A stretch of 59,009 nucleotides of DNA. It comes from Clostridiales bacterium (lineage in GTDB: Bacteria > Bacillota > Clostridia > Christensenellales > UBA1242). Of the stretch, positions 45,673-55,301 are shown one piece after another (position 1 is the stretch's first letter; each line of letters begins with the position of its first letter). The position numbers and the translations under genes are program-made. The stretch lies in assembly GCA_015055535.1 (NCBI GenBank), contig SVIA01000007.1:1-59009 (forward strand), read 5' to 3'. The notes below the pieces were generated by a model. It searched no databases. It was not told the origin of the DNA and saw nothing but the letters and a program-made list of their open reading frames with translations.

Positions 45673-46988
45673 GTTAATATATAAGCTGATTTTGTATTTT
45701 CGTCTACTTTAACTTTATCACTAATTTCAACCCCTAATATACAATAAACTTCATTATCTTTACAAATTAACGGAATTTCACTACGTAATCTTTGTGGAAT
45801 TTTTTTATCTATAAAGTAATCTTTAAGTTTTTTTGTACCACCACCAAATTTAGTAAACATGTCACCTTCTTCTCTAGTTCTAATAACACAGCCTTTTGGC
45901 AATTTTTCACTATCCAGCAAATGACTATTATTTATAATATCAAATTTTGTAGTTTTTCTAACTGTTAATTCTCCAAAGTTTACAAGTTTAAATGTACCAA
46001 GTCTAAAATCTATTGTTTCTAGTTTAGGTTTTGGCAATTTTACACTTATTGCTATAAAATCATACTCTTTATGTATAGTAATTTGATTTGGTAAGCTAAT
46101 TTTAGTACCATTTTTCGCTTCAAGAGCCATCTCTTCTATAATGTTAAGATGTTTCTTCTCAATATCTTTATTGACTTTTAAATATTCTAATTCTTTTAAA
46201 AGCATTCTGTTTACAATAGGAGCAGAATAAATAAAATAACTTAATGGAATTCTAACTAAATTTTGATCTCTAATAATTCCGTCGAAAAACATTTGTGATT
46301 TAATATAATTATCGTCTTCTTTGCAAATTTTTCCAAAATCAACAATGTTTTTATCTAAATTATACCATCTTAATCTTAATTTTGGCATTATTATATGTCT
46401 TAAATAATTTCTTGAATAACTTTCGTCAAAATTACTATCATCTTCAACAAAAGGAACTTCATTATTTGAAGCATATTGTGTTATTTCAAGTTTTTGAGTG
46501 TTAAGCATAGGTCTTAAATAACCATCTCTAACCACTTCCATTCCACTAGCGCCGTTTAATCCACTACCTCTAAAAATATTTAAAAGTATTGTTTCTGCTT
46601 GGTCTTGCATATGATGTCCCAAACAAATTTTATCAACAATTTCTTTTTGCATTAAACTATCAAAAACACCATAACGACCAATTCTAGCTGCTTCTTCTAA
46701 ACAAATTTTCTTTTCTTTTGAAATTTTAATGCTATCTATTTTAAATTTATAACATCTAATACGATTTTCTCTACAATAAGTTTGAACAAAAGCACTATCT
46801 TCTGCGCTGTTATCTCTTATAGAATGGTCAACATTAATAGCAACTACTTCAATATCAAATTCATCTTTAACTGAATTTAAATAATGAAGTAAACTCATAC
46901 TATCTACCCCACCACTACAAGCAACGCCAACAACATCGCCCGCTTTAAACATTTTGCTACTTGTTATTAATTTGTGTACACTTTGCAT
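45657..46988 (-). CDS. tilS: tRNA(Ile)-lysidine synthase
   Basis: This 443-residue protein has the PP-loop motif SGGVDS (residues 25-30), the N-terminal ATP pyrophosphatase domain (AINVDHSIRDNSAEDS; CLGHHMQDQAETILLNIFRGSGLNG) and the C-terminal TilS domain with KLKDYFIDKKIPQRLRSEIPLI. It changes the wobble C of tRNA-Ile(CAU) to lysidine so that AUA is read as Ile, which matters in this AT-rich genome. AAGGAAG precedes the ATG. Downstream of spoIIE in the same direction, as in many Bacillota, though hpt and ftsH do not follow here. Confidence 0.95.
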   Translation of the reverse strand: MQSVHKLITSSKMFKAGDVVGVACSGGVDSMSLLHYLNSVKDEFDIEVVAINVDHSIRDNSAEDSAFVQTYCRENRIRCYKFKIDSIKISKEKKICLEEAARIGRYGVFDSLMQKEIVDKICLGHHMQDQAETILLNIFRGSGLNGASGMEVVRDGYLRPMLNTQKLEITQYASNNEVPFVEDDSNFDESYSRNYLRHIIMPKLRLRWYNLDKNIVDFGKICKEDDNYIKSQMFFDGIIRDQNLVRIPLSYFIYSAPIVNRMLLKELEYLKVNKDIEKKHLNIIEEMALEAKNGTKISLPNQITIHKEYDFIAISVKLPKPKLETIDFRLGTFKLVNFGELTVRKTTKFDIINNSHLLDSEKLPKGCVIRTREEGDMFTKFGGGTKKLKDYFIDKKIPQRLRSEIPLICKDNEVYCILGVEISDKVKVDENTKSAYILTTKVS

Positions 46989-47112
46989 AATTTTCTTCCT
47001 TAAATTTAAATTTCAACTATATTATAATACATATTTTAAAATTTTTCAAGGGGTGATTAAAGTTTTTTTATTATATATTAAAATTTACATAAAATAAAAT
47101 TTTAATTAAAAA

Positions 47113-49401
47113 TTACTCAATTACATTAAAAATTCGTAAAGCTAACACTGTACAATCATCTTCAATTTCAAATTTTTTACATTCTTCAATTATTTTATCA
47201 CAAATAATTTGTGGATTAACTGAGTTTATAGAACTTATAAACATTTTTAAATTTTCACTTGTTTTAAAATTTTCTAAAACCCCATCACTAATTAAAATTA
47301 TAATTTCGTTACCACTAATTGTTTTTTTAGTTATTACGGGCGAAATTTCTTCTAAAATTCCAATTGGAAGACTTCCGCTTTCAATTTCTTCAATATTATT
47401 TTCATTTTTTAAAAAACCAATTGGAGCTCCTAGTTTTATAAAATCAATAATCGCTTTATTAAAATCTAAAACACAAATATCTAAAGCACTAAAAGTTTCT
47501 TCACTGTTAATGGTTAATAGTTTATTTACACTGTTTAAAATTATATCATTTTCAAATCCTGCTCGGTAAAAATTTTCAATTAAATTTAAACTAAGCTCAC
47601 TAGTTTTTTGTGCATTTTCACCACTTCCCATTCCATCATTTAATGCCATTAAAACTTTATTTTCGTCTATTTTTATAAACGAATATGTATCACCACTAAT
47701 TTCACTATTTTCTTTAGTTATCGCACTCATTCCAAAAATACAGTCGTAAATTGGAGCATTTTTTATTGTTATTATATTAAAATTATTATTTAATTCTTCC
47801 TGGTTAGTTATTTTCATTTTAATCTTTAAAATTTTAGAAACAAGATTTTCAATATCTGAATAGTTATATTCGTCTTTTTTTATAATTAAATTTACAATAT
47901 AATAACCATCTTTAACATAAGTAATAACATCGCTACAATACAAATGCAAAAATTTTAATTCTTCTTTAATTTCTGTTTCTTTCGAAAAATCAAAATTAAA
48001 ATTATTAGTAGTATCTTCAATTAAATTTTTTAAAAGTCTACTAACCCCACCCATTTGCTCACCTATTAAAATTTTAGATGTATCTTGACTATTTATCATA
48101 AAAGAATATTGTTTATAGCTATTTAAAAGTCCATTCATGGAACTTATAATATTTGCCGACCTATTACACCTTGTTGATAAATTTGATGGAATATCTAAAA
48201 GTGTAACTTTACCTCTTTCAAAACCCTTTTCAAACATATCATCAAAAGATTTAATAGTTTCTTCTCCCAAATTTCTTAAACATCTTGTATGTTCTTTACA
48301 ATCACTACATACTTTTGTACACATTTCATTGATTAGCATTTGCTTTGCTTCATTTTTAGGCAAATTCCCCTTAATCATATTTTTAAAGTTAATTTCCATA
48401 TCTAAAAAAACTTCGCTAATTTCGTTAAGCCTTTTTATTATACTATCTTTTGTACTATTTATTAAATTTCGATAAAGTAATGTAGTATTAAATCCACCAA
48501 ACAAATTTTTAAAAGTATTTAATATTTTATTTGGAATAGCTAAAAACAAAATACAACCAAGTACAATACTAAGCATTGAATAAATTGAAAAGTTCGAATA
48601 TACTTTTAAATAAAGTCCCAAAAAAATATCAATTAAACAAATTGCTAAACAAGAAAAATATTTGTTATTAGTTTTAAAACAAATACTAATTAAGGAAAAA
48701 ATACTAAATACCGAAACCAAAGTTAAATTATAACTAGATAGCGCCTCGCCAAGTCCTACAACCACAGCAATAGTAAAAGTTGATTTACTAGACAATGTAA
48801 AAGTAGAAAACAAAATTAAAAATACAGCGAAAACTTTTATAAATTCTACATTAAGAATATTAATATTACTAATTCCGACACTTAAACTAAGTAAAAAAAC
48901 ACTTCCGGAAATAAGTTCATTTATAGTAAAAACTGACGAAAATCCTTTTATAAAAACACTACTAAAAAATGTGTTATAACATATTATTAAAATTAAACCT
49001 ATTAAAACACTTATAATACTATTAATTAAATTTTCAGGTGTTGTAAATGAATAAAATAAAAAAGCAAACTGACTTAAAAATGCATAAACTAAAAATAAAT
49101 ATCTATTTATTTTTTTATTTAGTTTTTTATGTAAAAAATATACTCCATTTAAAAACAAACAAGTAAAAACTAAGGGAATTATTAAGTTTATACTAAATGG
49201 CATAAAAATTAAATTGGCTATTATATAAAAAACACTACATATTATAGGATTTTGATTACACCACACTAAACTAAATAAAAATGCAAATAAAAAAGGACGA
49301 ATACTAAAATTTATTTCTCCTAAACTTAAAATTAAAAATAATATGAAAAATATTACATATTTAATAACTATTTTATAATTTTCTTTTTTTGTATTTTCCA
49401 T
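47113..49401 (-). CDS. spoIIE: Stage II sporulation protein E
   Basis: This 762-residue protein begins with about ten transmembrane helices (residues 15-300), has a cytosolic linker with a Cys cluster (C-x3-C-x2-C-x5-C near residue 360) and ends in a PP2C phosphatase domain: SGDTYSF, NDGMGSGENAQKTSE, LGAPIGFLK, SLPIGILEE and ISDGVLENF. The metal-binding aspartates are all present. SpoIIE dephosphorylates SpoIIAA to activate sigma-F in the forespore. Its presence with SpoIIQ-like and PdaB-like genes suggests a spore former or a recent descendant. It sits just upstream of tilS with a GAGG ribosome binding site. Confidence 0.93.
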   Translation of the reverse strand: MENTKKENYKIVIKYVIFFILFLILSLGEINFSIRPFLFAFLFSLVWCNQNPIICSVFYIIANLIFMPFSINLIIPLVFTCLFLNGVYFLHKKLNKKINRYLFLVYAFLSQFAFLFYSFTTPENLINSIISVLIGLILIICYNTFFSSVFIKGFSSVFTINELISGSVFLLSLSVGISNINILNVEFIKVFAVFLILFSTFTLSSKSTFTIAVVVGLGEALSSYNLTLVSVFSIFSLISICFKTNNKYFSCLAICLIDIFLGLYLKVYSNFSIYSMLSIVLGCILFLAIPNKILNTFKNLFGGFNTTLLYRNLINSTKDSIIKRLNEISEVFLDMEINFKNMIKGNLPKNEAKQMLINEMCTKVCSDCKEHTRCLRNLGEETIKSFDDMFEKGFERGKVTLLDIPSNLSTRCNRSANIISSMNGLLNSYKQYSFMINSQDTSKILIGEQMGGVSRLLKNLIEDTTNNFNFDFSKETEIKEELKFLHLYCSDVITYVKDGYYIVNLIIKKDEYNYSDIENLVSKILKIKMKITNQEELNNNFNIITIKNAPIYDCIFGMSAITKENSEISGDTYSFIKIDENKVLMALNDGMGSGENAQKTSELSLNLIENFYRAGFENDIILNSVNKLLTINSEETFSALDICVLDFNKAIIDFIKLGAPIGFLKNENNIEEIESGSLPIGILEEISPVITKKTISGNEIIILISDGVLENFKTSENLKMFISSINSVNPQIICDKIIEECKKFEIEDDCTVLALRIFNVIE

Positions 49402-49547
49402 AAAAACCTCAATTTAATTATAACTAAAATTAAACTTTGCGTTTTTAAAGAATTTTATCTTGTTTTGTCTATTTTTGACTTTTTTATTATAAAGTTAAAT
49501 ATAAATTTAAATTAATTAATTTTATATTAAAAATACCTAAGGCATAA

Positions 49548-49590
49548 AAAAACCTATAAATGATAAATTATCAAATATAGGTTGTTTTTT
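49548..49590 (-). terminator. Terminator after the coiled-coil membrane protein gene
   Basis: AAAAAACCTATA pairs with TATAGGTTGTTTTTT around a loop with a small inner stem (GATAAATTATC). The symmetric A/T runs suit either strand. Confidence 0.75.
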
Positions 49591-49592
49591 AA

Positions 49593-50291
49593 TTAATAAG
49601 TATATAAATCTTCTTCATCATGATAAATACTGCTACCTTGAACATTATAAGTAGTTGTAAAAGGCTCTGCTTTATGAGTAACTACTTTTCCTTTTGCTGG
49701 TTTTACTTCTTCCACTACTGGCTTAACTTCTTCTACCACCGGTTTAACTTCTTCGTCAGTATTAGATAAAGATAACACTTCTTCAGGAGTAAATCCTCTT
49801 GCTTGAATATTAGCTTTAGAACTAGAAATTTTCTTAGCTTTTTTAGGATTATTTATTGTTTTGTGTCTTTTATGTTTTTTGTTAAACTCTGATATAAGTT
49901 CATCTAACTTAGAGTTAAATGTGAATGGTTTTTGTCCATTTAAAGCTAAATTGTCATCACTTAAAAGTGTTTTGTTGCTTATAATTATATTTTTGTTAAA
50001 AAACATAACTCTTTTAATTCTTCTTTCTAATTTTTTTACTGCTCTTTTGTGTTTTTTTGCTAATTTTTCTTGTTTTTGTGGATCTTTTTCTTGATTGTAT
50101 TCAAATTGTTTTTGTTTAATTTCGTTAACTTTTTTTGCTAACGATCTTTGATATACTGATTGCATACGATTCACTGCAATAAAAATAGTTGTTCCAATAG
50201 CAATTGCAACAGGGAAAATAATATATGGACGCGTAATAAATATTAATATTTGCATAATATTTATTTGAACCGCAAGATATAAATTAATCAT
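49593..50291 (-). CDS. Membrane-anchored coiled-coil protein with EEVKP repeats
   Basis: This 232-residue protein has one N-terminal transmembrane helix (about residues 18-40), a highly charged coiled coil (about 45-100), and a Lys/Ser-rich linker. Near residues 178-200 the block EEVKPVV is repeated about three times. It ends with Tyr-rich YHDEEDLYTY. I do not recognise a family. The ribosome binding site GTGGAGGAAG is strong and the transcript has a leader of about 118 bases with hairpins. A scaffold or envelope role is conceivable but unsupported. Confidence 0.6.
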   Translation of the reverse strand: MINLYLAVQINIMQILIFITRPYIIFPVAIAIGTTIFIAVNRMQSVYQRSLAKKVNEIKQKQFEYNQEKDPQKQEKLAKKHKRAVKKLERRIKRVMFFNKNIIISNKTLLSDDNLALNGQKPFTFNSKLDELISEFNKKHKRHKTINNPKKAKKISSSKANIQARGFTPEEVLSLSNTDEEVKPVVEEVKPVVEEVKPAKGKVVTHKAEPFTTTYNVQGSSIYHDEEDLYTY

Positions 50292-50409
50292 ACTTCCTCC
50301 ACAAATTCCATAATTTTATATATAAAAACAACTAAAGTTGTAATTTTAAATTTTCATGCTGATTGCTCAGCATCTTTTATATAGTAACAAAATGGTAAAA
50401 TCTTACTAC
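50292..50409 (-). other. Structured 5' leader of the coiled-coil membrane protein gene
   Basis: The predicted leader (start about 50409 to the ATG) contains two hairpins: ATGCTGA/TCAGCAT with a four-base loop (50357-50374) and ACAACTTTAGTTGT (50328-50341). No riboswitch class was recognised. Such long leaders are rare in this window. Confidence 0.45.
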
Positions 50410-50415
50410 ACATAT

Positions 50416-50444
50416 ATAATAATGTAGAATTTATCTTTTGTCAA
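50416..50444 (-). promoter_or_regulatory. Promoter of the coiled-coil membrane protein gene
   Basis: TTGACA, 17 bases, TATTAT on the minus strand. Confidence 0.7.
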
Positions 50445-50479
50445 TACCCAATTTTTATTTTTTTAGCAAAAATTGATTT

Positions 50480-50668
50480 TTATTTTATTAATTCTTCTTC
50501 TGTTTTCTTTTTTAATTCTTCTTCTTTTAAATATTCTAAAATAGCTCTTACTGTTGGATCATCTTCACTGCCACCTTCGTAATGAGGACCAGAACTTGTT
50601 TTAACGCCCCCTTTATATCCGATATTATTTTCACTTCTCCAACCATCTAAAAAATCTTTATTTTCCAT
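50480..50668 (-). CDS. Small acidic protein of unknown function
   Basis: This 62-residue protein starts MENKDFLDGWRSENN at the ATG at 50668, preceded by AAGGAG. A longer frame running into queH has no ribosome binding site. It contains a Gly-rich centre (GYKGGVKTSSGPHYEGGSEDD) and a C-terminal Glu/Lys helix. It has no known motif. It lies 46 bases after queH on the same strand and may be cotranscribed. Confidence 0.6.
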   Translation of the reverse strand: MENKDFLDGWRSENNIGYKGGVKTSSGPHYEGGSEDDPTVRAILEYLKEEELKKKTEEELIK

Positions 50669-50714
50669 AAAATTAATCTCCTTAAGTAATATTACATTTA
50701 AAATAACATATTTT

Positions 50715-51335
50715 TTATTTTTTGTCAAGGCCCATTTTACTAAAAATACAGCCACAATAATTTTGCCTATATAAGTTATATATCTTACTTAATTCTATAC
50801 TTTTTTTGTATCCATCTTTCTTTTTAAAATCTGAATATAAATATTTAATTTTGTGTTTTTCTTCAAGATTTTTTCCAATTTCATTTAAAACTTCACTATT
50901 TTTATAAGGACTTACCGATAAAGTTGTTGTAAAATAATCGTAATTATTTTCTTTTGCATATAAACAAGTGTTTTCTAACCTTAATTCAAAACATTTTTTA
51001 CAACGTTCTCCACCTTCTAAACAATTTTCAAATCCTTTAATAGTTTTATAAAATAACTTGCTATTATAATCACAACATACTATATTAATTTTATCTGTTA
51101 AATTTTTATTAAGAGTGTTAATTAAATTAATTTCTTCTTTCATTCTTTTTTCGTATTCAGTTAACGTATCCATGTTTGGATTAAAAAAATATACAGTTAT
51201 ATTAAAATAATTTACTAATCTATTTAAAACACTGCTACTACAAGGAGCACAGCACACATGTAGTAAAAGTTTAGGTTTATTTGTTAAATTGCTTATTATT
51301 TCTTCCATTAATTTATTATAATCTATTTTATTCAT
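50715..51335 (-). CDS. queH: Epoxyqueuosine reductase QueH
   Basis: This 206-residue protein has the four-cysteine pattern of QueH: HVCCAPCSS (C28, C29, C32 from the chosen start) and ERCKKCFELRL, plus YRQNYCGCIFS near the C-terminus. QueH reduces epoxyqueuosine to queuosine in tRNA and binds an iron-sulfur cluster. I use the ATG at 51335 because TATAAT ends exactly six bases before it, implying a leaderless mRNA; a TTG 15 bases upstream would lie within the promoter. It is divergent from the lipid kinase gene. Confidence 0.9.
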   Translation of the reverse strand: MNKIDYNKLMEEIISNLTNKPKLLLHVCCAPCSSSVLNRLVNYFNITVYFFNPNMDTLTEYEKRMKEEINLINTLNKNLTDKINIVCCDYNSKLFYKTIKGFENCLEGGERCKKCFELRLENTCLYAKENNYDYFTTTLSVSPYKNSEVLNEIGKNLEEKHKIKYLYSDFKKKDGYKKSIELSKIYNLYRQNYCGCIFSKMGLDKK

Positions 51336-51341
51336 ATTTTT

Positions 51342-51370
51342 ATTATACAACTTTTTTACTAAAAAATAAA
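51342..51370 (-). promoter_or_regulatory. Promoter placing +1 on the queH ATG
   Basis: TTTATT, 17 bases, TATAAT, then AAAAAT and ATG. The -35 is weak. No ribosome binding site. Confidence 0.65.
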
Positions 51371-51384
51371 GAATAAATTATAAA

Positions 51385-51413
51385 TTGACAAAAAGTTAAA
51401 TAATTGTTAAAAT
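51385..51413 (+). promoter_or_regulatory. Promoter placing +1 on the lipid kinase ATG
   Basis: Perfect TTGACA, 17 bases, TAAAAT, six bases, ATG. It is back to back with the queH promoter. Confidence 0.75.
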
Positions 51414-51419
51414 TGTATC

Positions 51420-52313
51420 ATGAAGTGCTTATTTATATATAATCCAAATAGCGGACGGGGAAAAATAAAGAAAAAAGAAAGCTATATTGTTGATAAATTA
51501 AAAACTAAATATACCGTAGTTGATGTTGTTCAAACAAAATATCAAGGTCATGCCTATAACTACGTTAGTAAAGAATATGGTTTATATGATACTGTAGTTA
51601 TTGCTGGAGGAGATGGCACTTTAAATGAAATTATTAACGCTATAGCTGAAAAACCAAATGCACCAACAATTGGATATATTCCAACAGGTACAGTAAATGA
51701 TTTAGCACATTCATTAAAAATACCAAAAAATATAAAAAAAGCTGTGCAAATAATATTAAATGGTAAATTATTTAACCATGATATATTCAAATGTAATAAT
51801 AAATACGGAATTTATGTTTGTACAACCGGACTTTTTACTGATACAAGCTATTCAACAAAACAAACAGATAAAAACAAACTTGGAAAATTAGCCTATTATT
51901 TATATGGTGCTAAAAAAATATTTAAAACTGATCCTATAAACGTTAAAATAACTTATGATGATAAATTAATTGAAAAAAACTGTGCTCTACTATTAATTTT
52001 AAATTCAAAACAAGTTTCAGGATTTAAAATTAATAAAAATGCAATTTTAGACGATGGTTACGTAGACGTTGTTATGATAGATGCACCTAAAAAGAAAGGT
52101 TTTAGTCTGTTTAGTTTAATTAGAGTTTTTAAACTATTTTTATTTGGTTTAAACTATTGTAAAAACAAGAAAAATATTACATATTTAAAACTTAAAGATT
52201 TTAAAGTTCAATTGAAAAGTAAAGCAAAAATTAATTTAGACGGCGAACAAGGCTTTAAAGGAACTTTTGATTTTAAATCTATAAAAAAAGGAGTCTCAAT
52301 TTTTATAAAATAA
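51420..52313 (+). CDS. Diacylglycerol-kinase-family lipid kinase
   Basis: This 297-residue protein has the DAGK catalytic signature: YNPNSGRGKI at the N-terminus, GGDGTLNEIINAI (residues 63-75) and GTVNDLAHSL. DagK/YegS-type enzymes phosphorylate diacylglycerol or related lipids. The downstream LtaS-like synthase releases diacylglycerol when making glycerophosphate polymer, so recycling of that product is a sensible role. The genes overlap by one base (TAATG), which implies coupled translation. The mRNA is probably leaderless. Confidence 0.92.
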   Translation: MKCLFIYNPNSGRGKIKKKESYIVDKLKTKYTVVDVVQTKYQGHAYNYVSKEYGLYDTVVIAGGDGTLNEIINAIAEKPNAPTIGYIPTGTVNDLAHSLKIPKNIKKAVQIILNGKLFNHDIFKCNNKYGIYVCTTGLFTDTSYSTKQTDKNKLGKLAYYLYGAKKIFKTDPINVKITYDDKLIEKNCALLLILNSKQVSGFKINKNAILDDGYVDVVMIDAPKKKGFSLFSLIRVFKLFLFGLNYCKNKKNITYLKLKDFKVQLKSKAKINLDGEQGFKGTFDFKSIKKGVSIFIK

Positions 52314-54244
52314 TGGAAACAAAAGATATTTTAAACAGATTAATATATATTTTAATCTTTGCTATAACAACAATTATTTTAGAAATAGTTACATTTTATT
52401 TTTTAGGTTTTGGAATATTACCTAATTACTTTTTATTTAATGTAGCATTTATTTTTATAATGTCTGGAGTTATATTTTTAATAAATGGCCATAAAACAAA
52501 AATGGCAGTGATAATTACAACACTAGTATTGCAAGTTATTTTAAATTGTGTCAATATTTGTTATTATGATGTTTTGGGTGATATTTTTAGTTTTGAACTT
52601 TTAAAATTGGGAACAGAAACTGTTAGAGCATTTAGTTTTAATTTTATTAATTGGTATGGCGTTTTATCTAATATTTTTGTTTTAATTTTATCAATTTTTT
52701 GTTTAAAAACATTTACTAAAAAACAAATAAAAAGCAAAATTAAACCTCATAGAAAATTATATAGTTTTGCACTATTTTTGTGTACCTTTATTGTATTTTC
52801 TTGTACAGGTTTAACAACTCAATTAATAACACAAAATAATTTAGCTACTTGTAGTACTGAAGATGCCTTTTATATTGCTAAAAGTGATGAATATTTGTAT
52901 AACAATTTTCAATTTAAACAAGAAGCTTTTAAAAAATTTGGAACTTGGGGATTTTATTTAAAAAGTCTTTCTAACCTAATAATTAAAGATAATGATTTAA
53001 CAGCTGAAGAAAAACAAGCATTAATAAATGAATTAAACGAAAATGTTGTAGAATCAAATAATAACGCTGTTTCAAAAGATAATAATTTAATTATAATTAT
53101 GTTAGAAAGTTTTGATAAATTTGCAATTGATCCAATCTGTACACCTACTTTATATAATTTACAAGAAAATACTTCTCAAAACTTTACTAATTATTATGCT
53201 AGAAATAAAACAAACGTTAGTGAAAATATATCATTACTTGGAAACACTCCAAAAGATATTGATTTACAAACTCTTAGTAAAAATAAAAACTTTAAACCAA
53301 CTAATTCTTTAGCACATAAATTTACAGAATTAGGTTATACAGTCAACTATTTCCATTCTTATGACAGAACTTTTTATGATAGACATGTTGTAAATAATCG
53401 TCTTGGTTTTGAAAATGTTTACGGTTTACAAAATTCAGGGCTAGGTAGTAACAGTACTTTTGGTAATGCTTATTTAGAAGAAGATTATTTAAAAACCTGT
53501 ATTACAGAACTTGCCCCAACAGATAAAAAATTCTTTAGTTTTTATACTACTTTTGGAACTCATGGACCATACGATATATATAATAAAAGATACGCAGAAT
53601 TCTACGATTTTTATGAGGAAAATTTAACCCAAATTAAATATTATTTTGAAAATGAACTTGGATATACAATTCCAAGTAATAAAGTTAATTATAACAAATT
53701 AAAATATTATAAATGTTCAGCTATGGATACTGATAGAATGGTTAAATATTTACTAGAATATTTAGATGATAATAATATATTAGATAATACAACAATTGTT
53801 TTTTACGCTGATCATAATTGTTATTACGATGATATAAATTTGATAACTAGATATAACACATTAGAAGTTGATCCTAATAACAGTGATATTTATAATATAC
53901 CATTTATGATTTACGATTCAAAACTTGGTGCTAAACAAAATGAAATGTTTTGTTCTACATTTGATATCTATCCTACTATTTGCGAATTATTTGGTCTTAG
54001 TTATAATAAACTTGTAACTCAAGGTTATAATGTTTATTCTGATGAAATTACAAACTCAATATTTGTTTCAAACTTAACAGGAATTTTTACAAACAAACTT
54101 TATTCTTATAATATTAATGATGTAATTGATTTTAGTGGAGAAAATTTAAGTGATGAAGAAATTTACAAATTTCAATTAAACGCTATTAAATATTTCGAAA
54201 AACAAGAAAAAATAGATATTATTTATGCAAATAATTTAATATAA
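52313..54244 (+). CDS. LtaS-like lipoteichoic-acid synthase/sulfatase-family protein
   Basis: This 643-residue protein has five N-terminal transmembrane helices (about residues 10-170) and an extracellular sulfatase-type domain. Matching motifs: LIIIMLESFDKFAIDP, TPTLYNL, NKTNVSENISLLG (with the candidate catalytic Thr), FFSFYTTFGTHGPY and YADHNC. LtaS-type enzymes transfer glycerophosphate from phosphatidylglycerol to build lipoteichoic acid on the outer membrane face. It overlaps the lipid kinase gene by one base. A phosphoglycerol transferase on another glycan is the alternative. Confidence 0.87.
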   Translation: METKDILNRLIYILIFAITTIILEIVTFYFLGFGILPNYFLFNVAFIFIMSGVIFLINGHKTKMAVIITTLVLQVILNCVNICYYDVLGDIFSFELLKLGTETVRAFSFNFINWYGVLSNIFVLILSIFCLKTFTKKQIKSKIKPHRKLYSFALFLCTFIVFSCTGLTTQLITQNNLATCSTEDAFYIAKSDEYLYNNFQFKQEAFKKFGTWGFYLKSLSNLIIKDNDLTAEEKQALINELNENVVESNNNAVSKDNNLIIIMLESFDKFAIDPICTPTLYNLQENTSQNFTNYYARNKTNVSENISLLGNTPKDIDLQTLSKNKNFKPTNSLAHKFTELGYTVNYFHSYDRTFYDRHVVNNRLGFENVYGLQNSGLGSNSTFGNAYLEEDYLKTCITELAPTDKKFFSFYTTFGTHGPYDIYNKRYAEFYDFYEENLTQIKYYFENELGYTIPSNKVNYNKLKYYKCSAMDTDRMVKYLLEYLDDNNILDNTTIVFYADHNCYYDDINLITRYNTLEVDPNNSDIYNIPFMIYDSKLGAKQNEMFCSTFDIYPTICELFGLSYNKLVTQGYNVYSDEITNSIFVSNLTGIFTNKLYSYNINDVIDFSGENLSDEEIYKFQLNAIKYFEKQEKIDIIYANNLI

Positions 54245-54255
54245 ATTACATAAAC

Positions 54256-54287
54256 AAAAAACGAGAATTAATTGTCTCGTTTTTTTA
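54256..54287 (+). terminator. Terminator after the LtaS-like gene
   Basis: AAAAAACGAGA pairs with TCTCGTTTTTT around ATTAATTG. Confidence 0.88.
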
Positions 54288-54399
54288 TAGAATAAAAACA
54301 TTAATCACACCAATTTTATTTATTTATAAATTGAAATTATTTTTCATTTAGTTTAAATTATGGTAGAATAAAAATAATATTATATGAATGAGGGCTTTA

Positions 54400-54957
54400 A
54401 TGAAACAAGTATCAGAACAATACAATTTAATGAAAAATGAAAAATCATATCATTTCGACGATTTTCTTTATGAAAAACAAAAAAAATGTGCAAAAATGAT
54501 TAAAAAATTAAATAATTTATCTTTTGATAGTTTAAGGCATAAAAAAATACTAACAAAACTATTTGCCAGTATTGGAGAAAAAAACATTATTAAGTCAGGA
54601 TTCGTTTGTAATTTTGGGTTCAATATAACTATAGGTAACAATTGTTATTTTAATTATGGTGTGAAAATTTTAGATAGCTTTGAAGTTGTTATAGGCGATA
54701 ATGTTTTTATAGCACCAAATGTAGTTATATCTCCAGTTACTCATCCCATAGAAGCAAAAAACAGGAGAAATTTAATTGGAAAAAAAATAATTATTGAAAA
54801 CAATGTTTGGATAGGTGCTAGTGCTATTATTTTACCGGGAGTTAAAATTGGACAAGGTGCCGTAATTGCAGCAGGTTCTGTTGTTAAAAATGATGTTAAA
54901 CCTAACACTGTTGTAGGTGGTATTCCTGCAAAGTTTATTAAAACTATAAATCAATAA
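54400..54957 (+). CDS. Hexapeptide-repeat O-acetyltransferase (Maa/NodL type)
   Basis: This 185-residue protein has an N-terminal helical region and a left-handed beta-helix of hexapeptide repeats. Typical turns are [40 protein letters not shown] (acceptor loop), [17 protein letters not shown], and [17 protein letters not shown] ending in GGIPAKFIK. It transfers an acetyl group from acetyl-CoA to a sugar hydroxyl. Sugar unknown. I use the ATG at 54400 with GAGGG at proper spacing; a start 12 bases upstream has no ribosome binding site. It follows the LtaS-like gene after a terminator. Confidence 0.9.
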   Translation: MKQVSEQYNLMKNEKSYHFDDFLYEKQKKCAKMIKKLNNLSFDSLRHKKILTKLFASIGEKNIIKSGFVCNFGFNITIGNNCYFNYGVKILDSFEVVIGDNVFIAPNVVISPVTHPIEAKNRRNLIGKKIIIENNVWIGASAIILPGVKIGQGAVIAAGSVVKNDVKPNTVVGGIPAKFIKTINQ

Positions 54958-55260
54958 TTAAAATATTTTTAATTTGATATACTATAAAAATATTTAATAT
55001 AATCTTATAAAATTAGATTATTTTAAATTTAAGCAATTATAAATTAAATTAATAATATAATGTTATCTTTAAAAAGAGTGAATGGTTATTTATTTTGAAA
55101 TTAATTTTATTTTTAAGAATATTTAACAGTAGCATCTAGTGCAAAAATAGTCATATATCTATTAAAAAGTGTCCCTCAATTTTATTTTTGGTGGACATTT
55201 TTTGTACATGTAGGTATTTTTATTTTTTTTATAAAAATTTGGGGTGTTAAATAGTATTAA
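54958..55260. other. Intergenic stretch with one hairpin, no gene seen
   Basis: About 300 bases between two genes on opposite strands. It is A/T-rich, without a convincing open frame. The only structure is the stem at 55164-55200. The sequence AACAGTAGCATCTAGTGC near 55128 differs slightly in composition, but I can attach no function to it. Confidence 0.5.
55164..55200 (+). terminator. Probable terminator, imperfect stem
   Basis: AAAAAGTGTCC pairs with GGACATTTTTT (one G-T pair) around a loop of about 18 bases, with a T run. It lies 200 bases after the acetyltransferase gene. Confidence 0.6.
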
Positions 55261-55287
55261 AAAAATGCCGCAATATGCGGCATTTTT
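55261..55287 (-). terminator. secA terminator
   Basis: AAAAATGCCGC pairs with GCGGCATTTTT around AATAT. It is symmetric and can serve both strands. Confidence 0.9.
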
Positions 55288-55301
55288 AAGCTTTTTCATA
55301 T

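Noticed and set aside
55164-55200. Terminal inverted repeat of an insertion sequence
   Set aside because: The GTGTCC/GGACA pair is only a few dozen bases apart, has no transposase nearby and is followed by T, so a terminator explains it.
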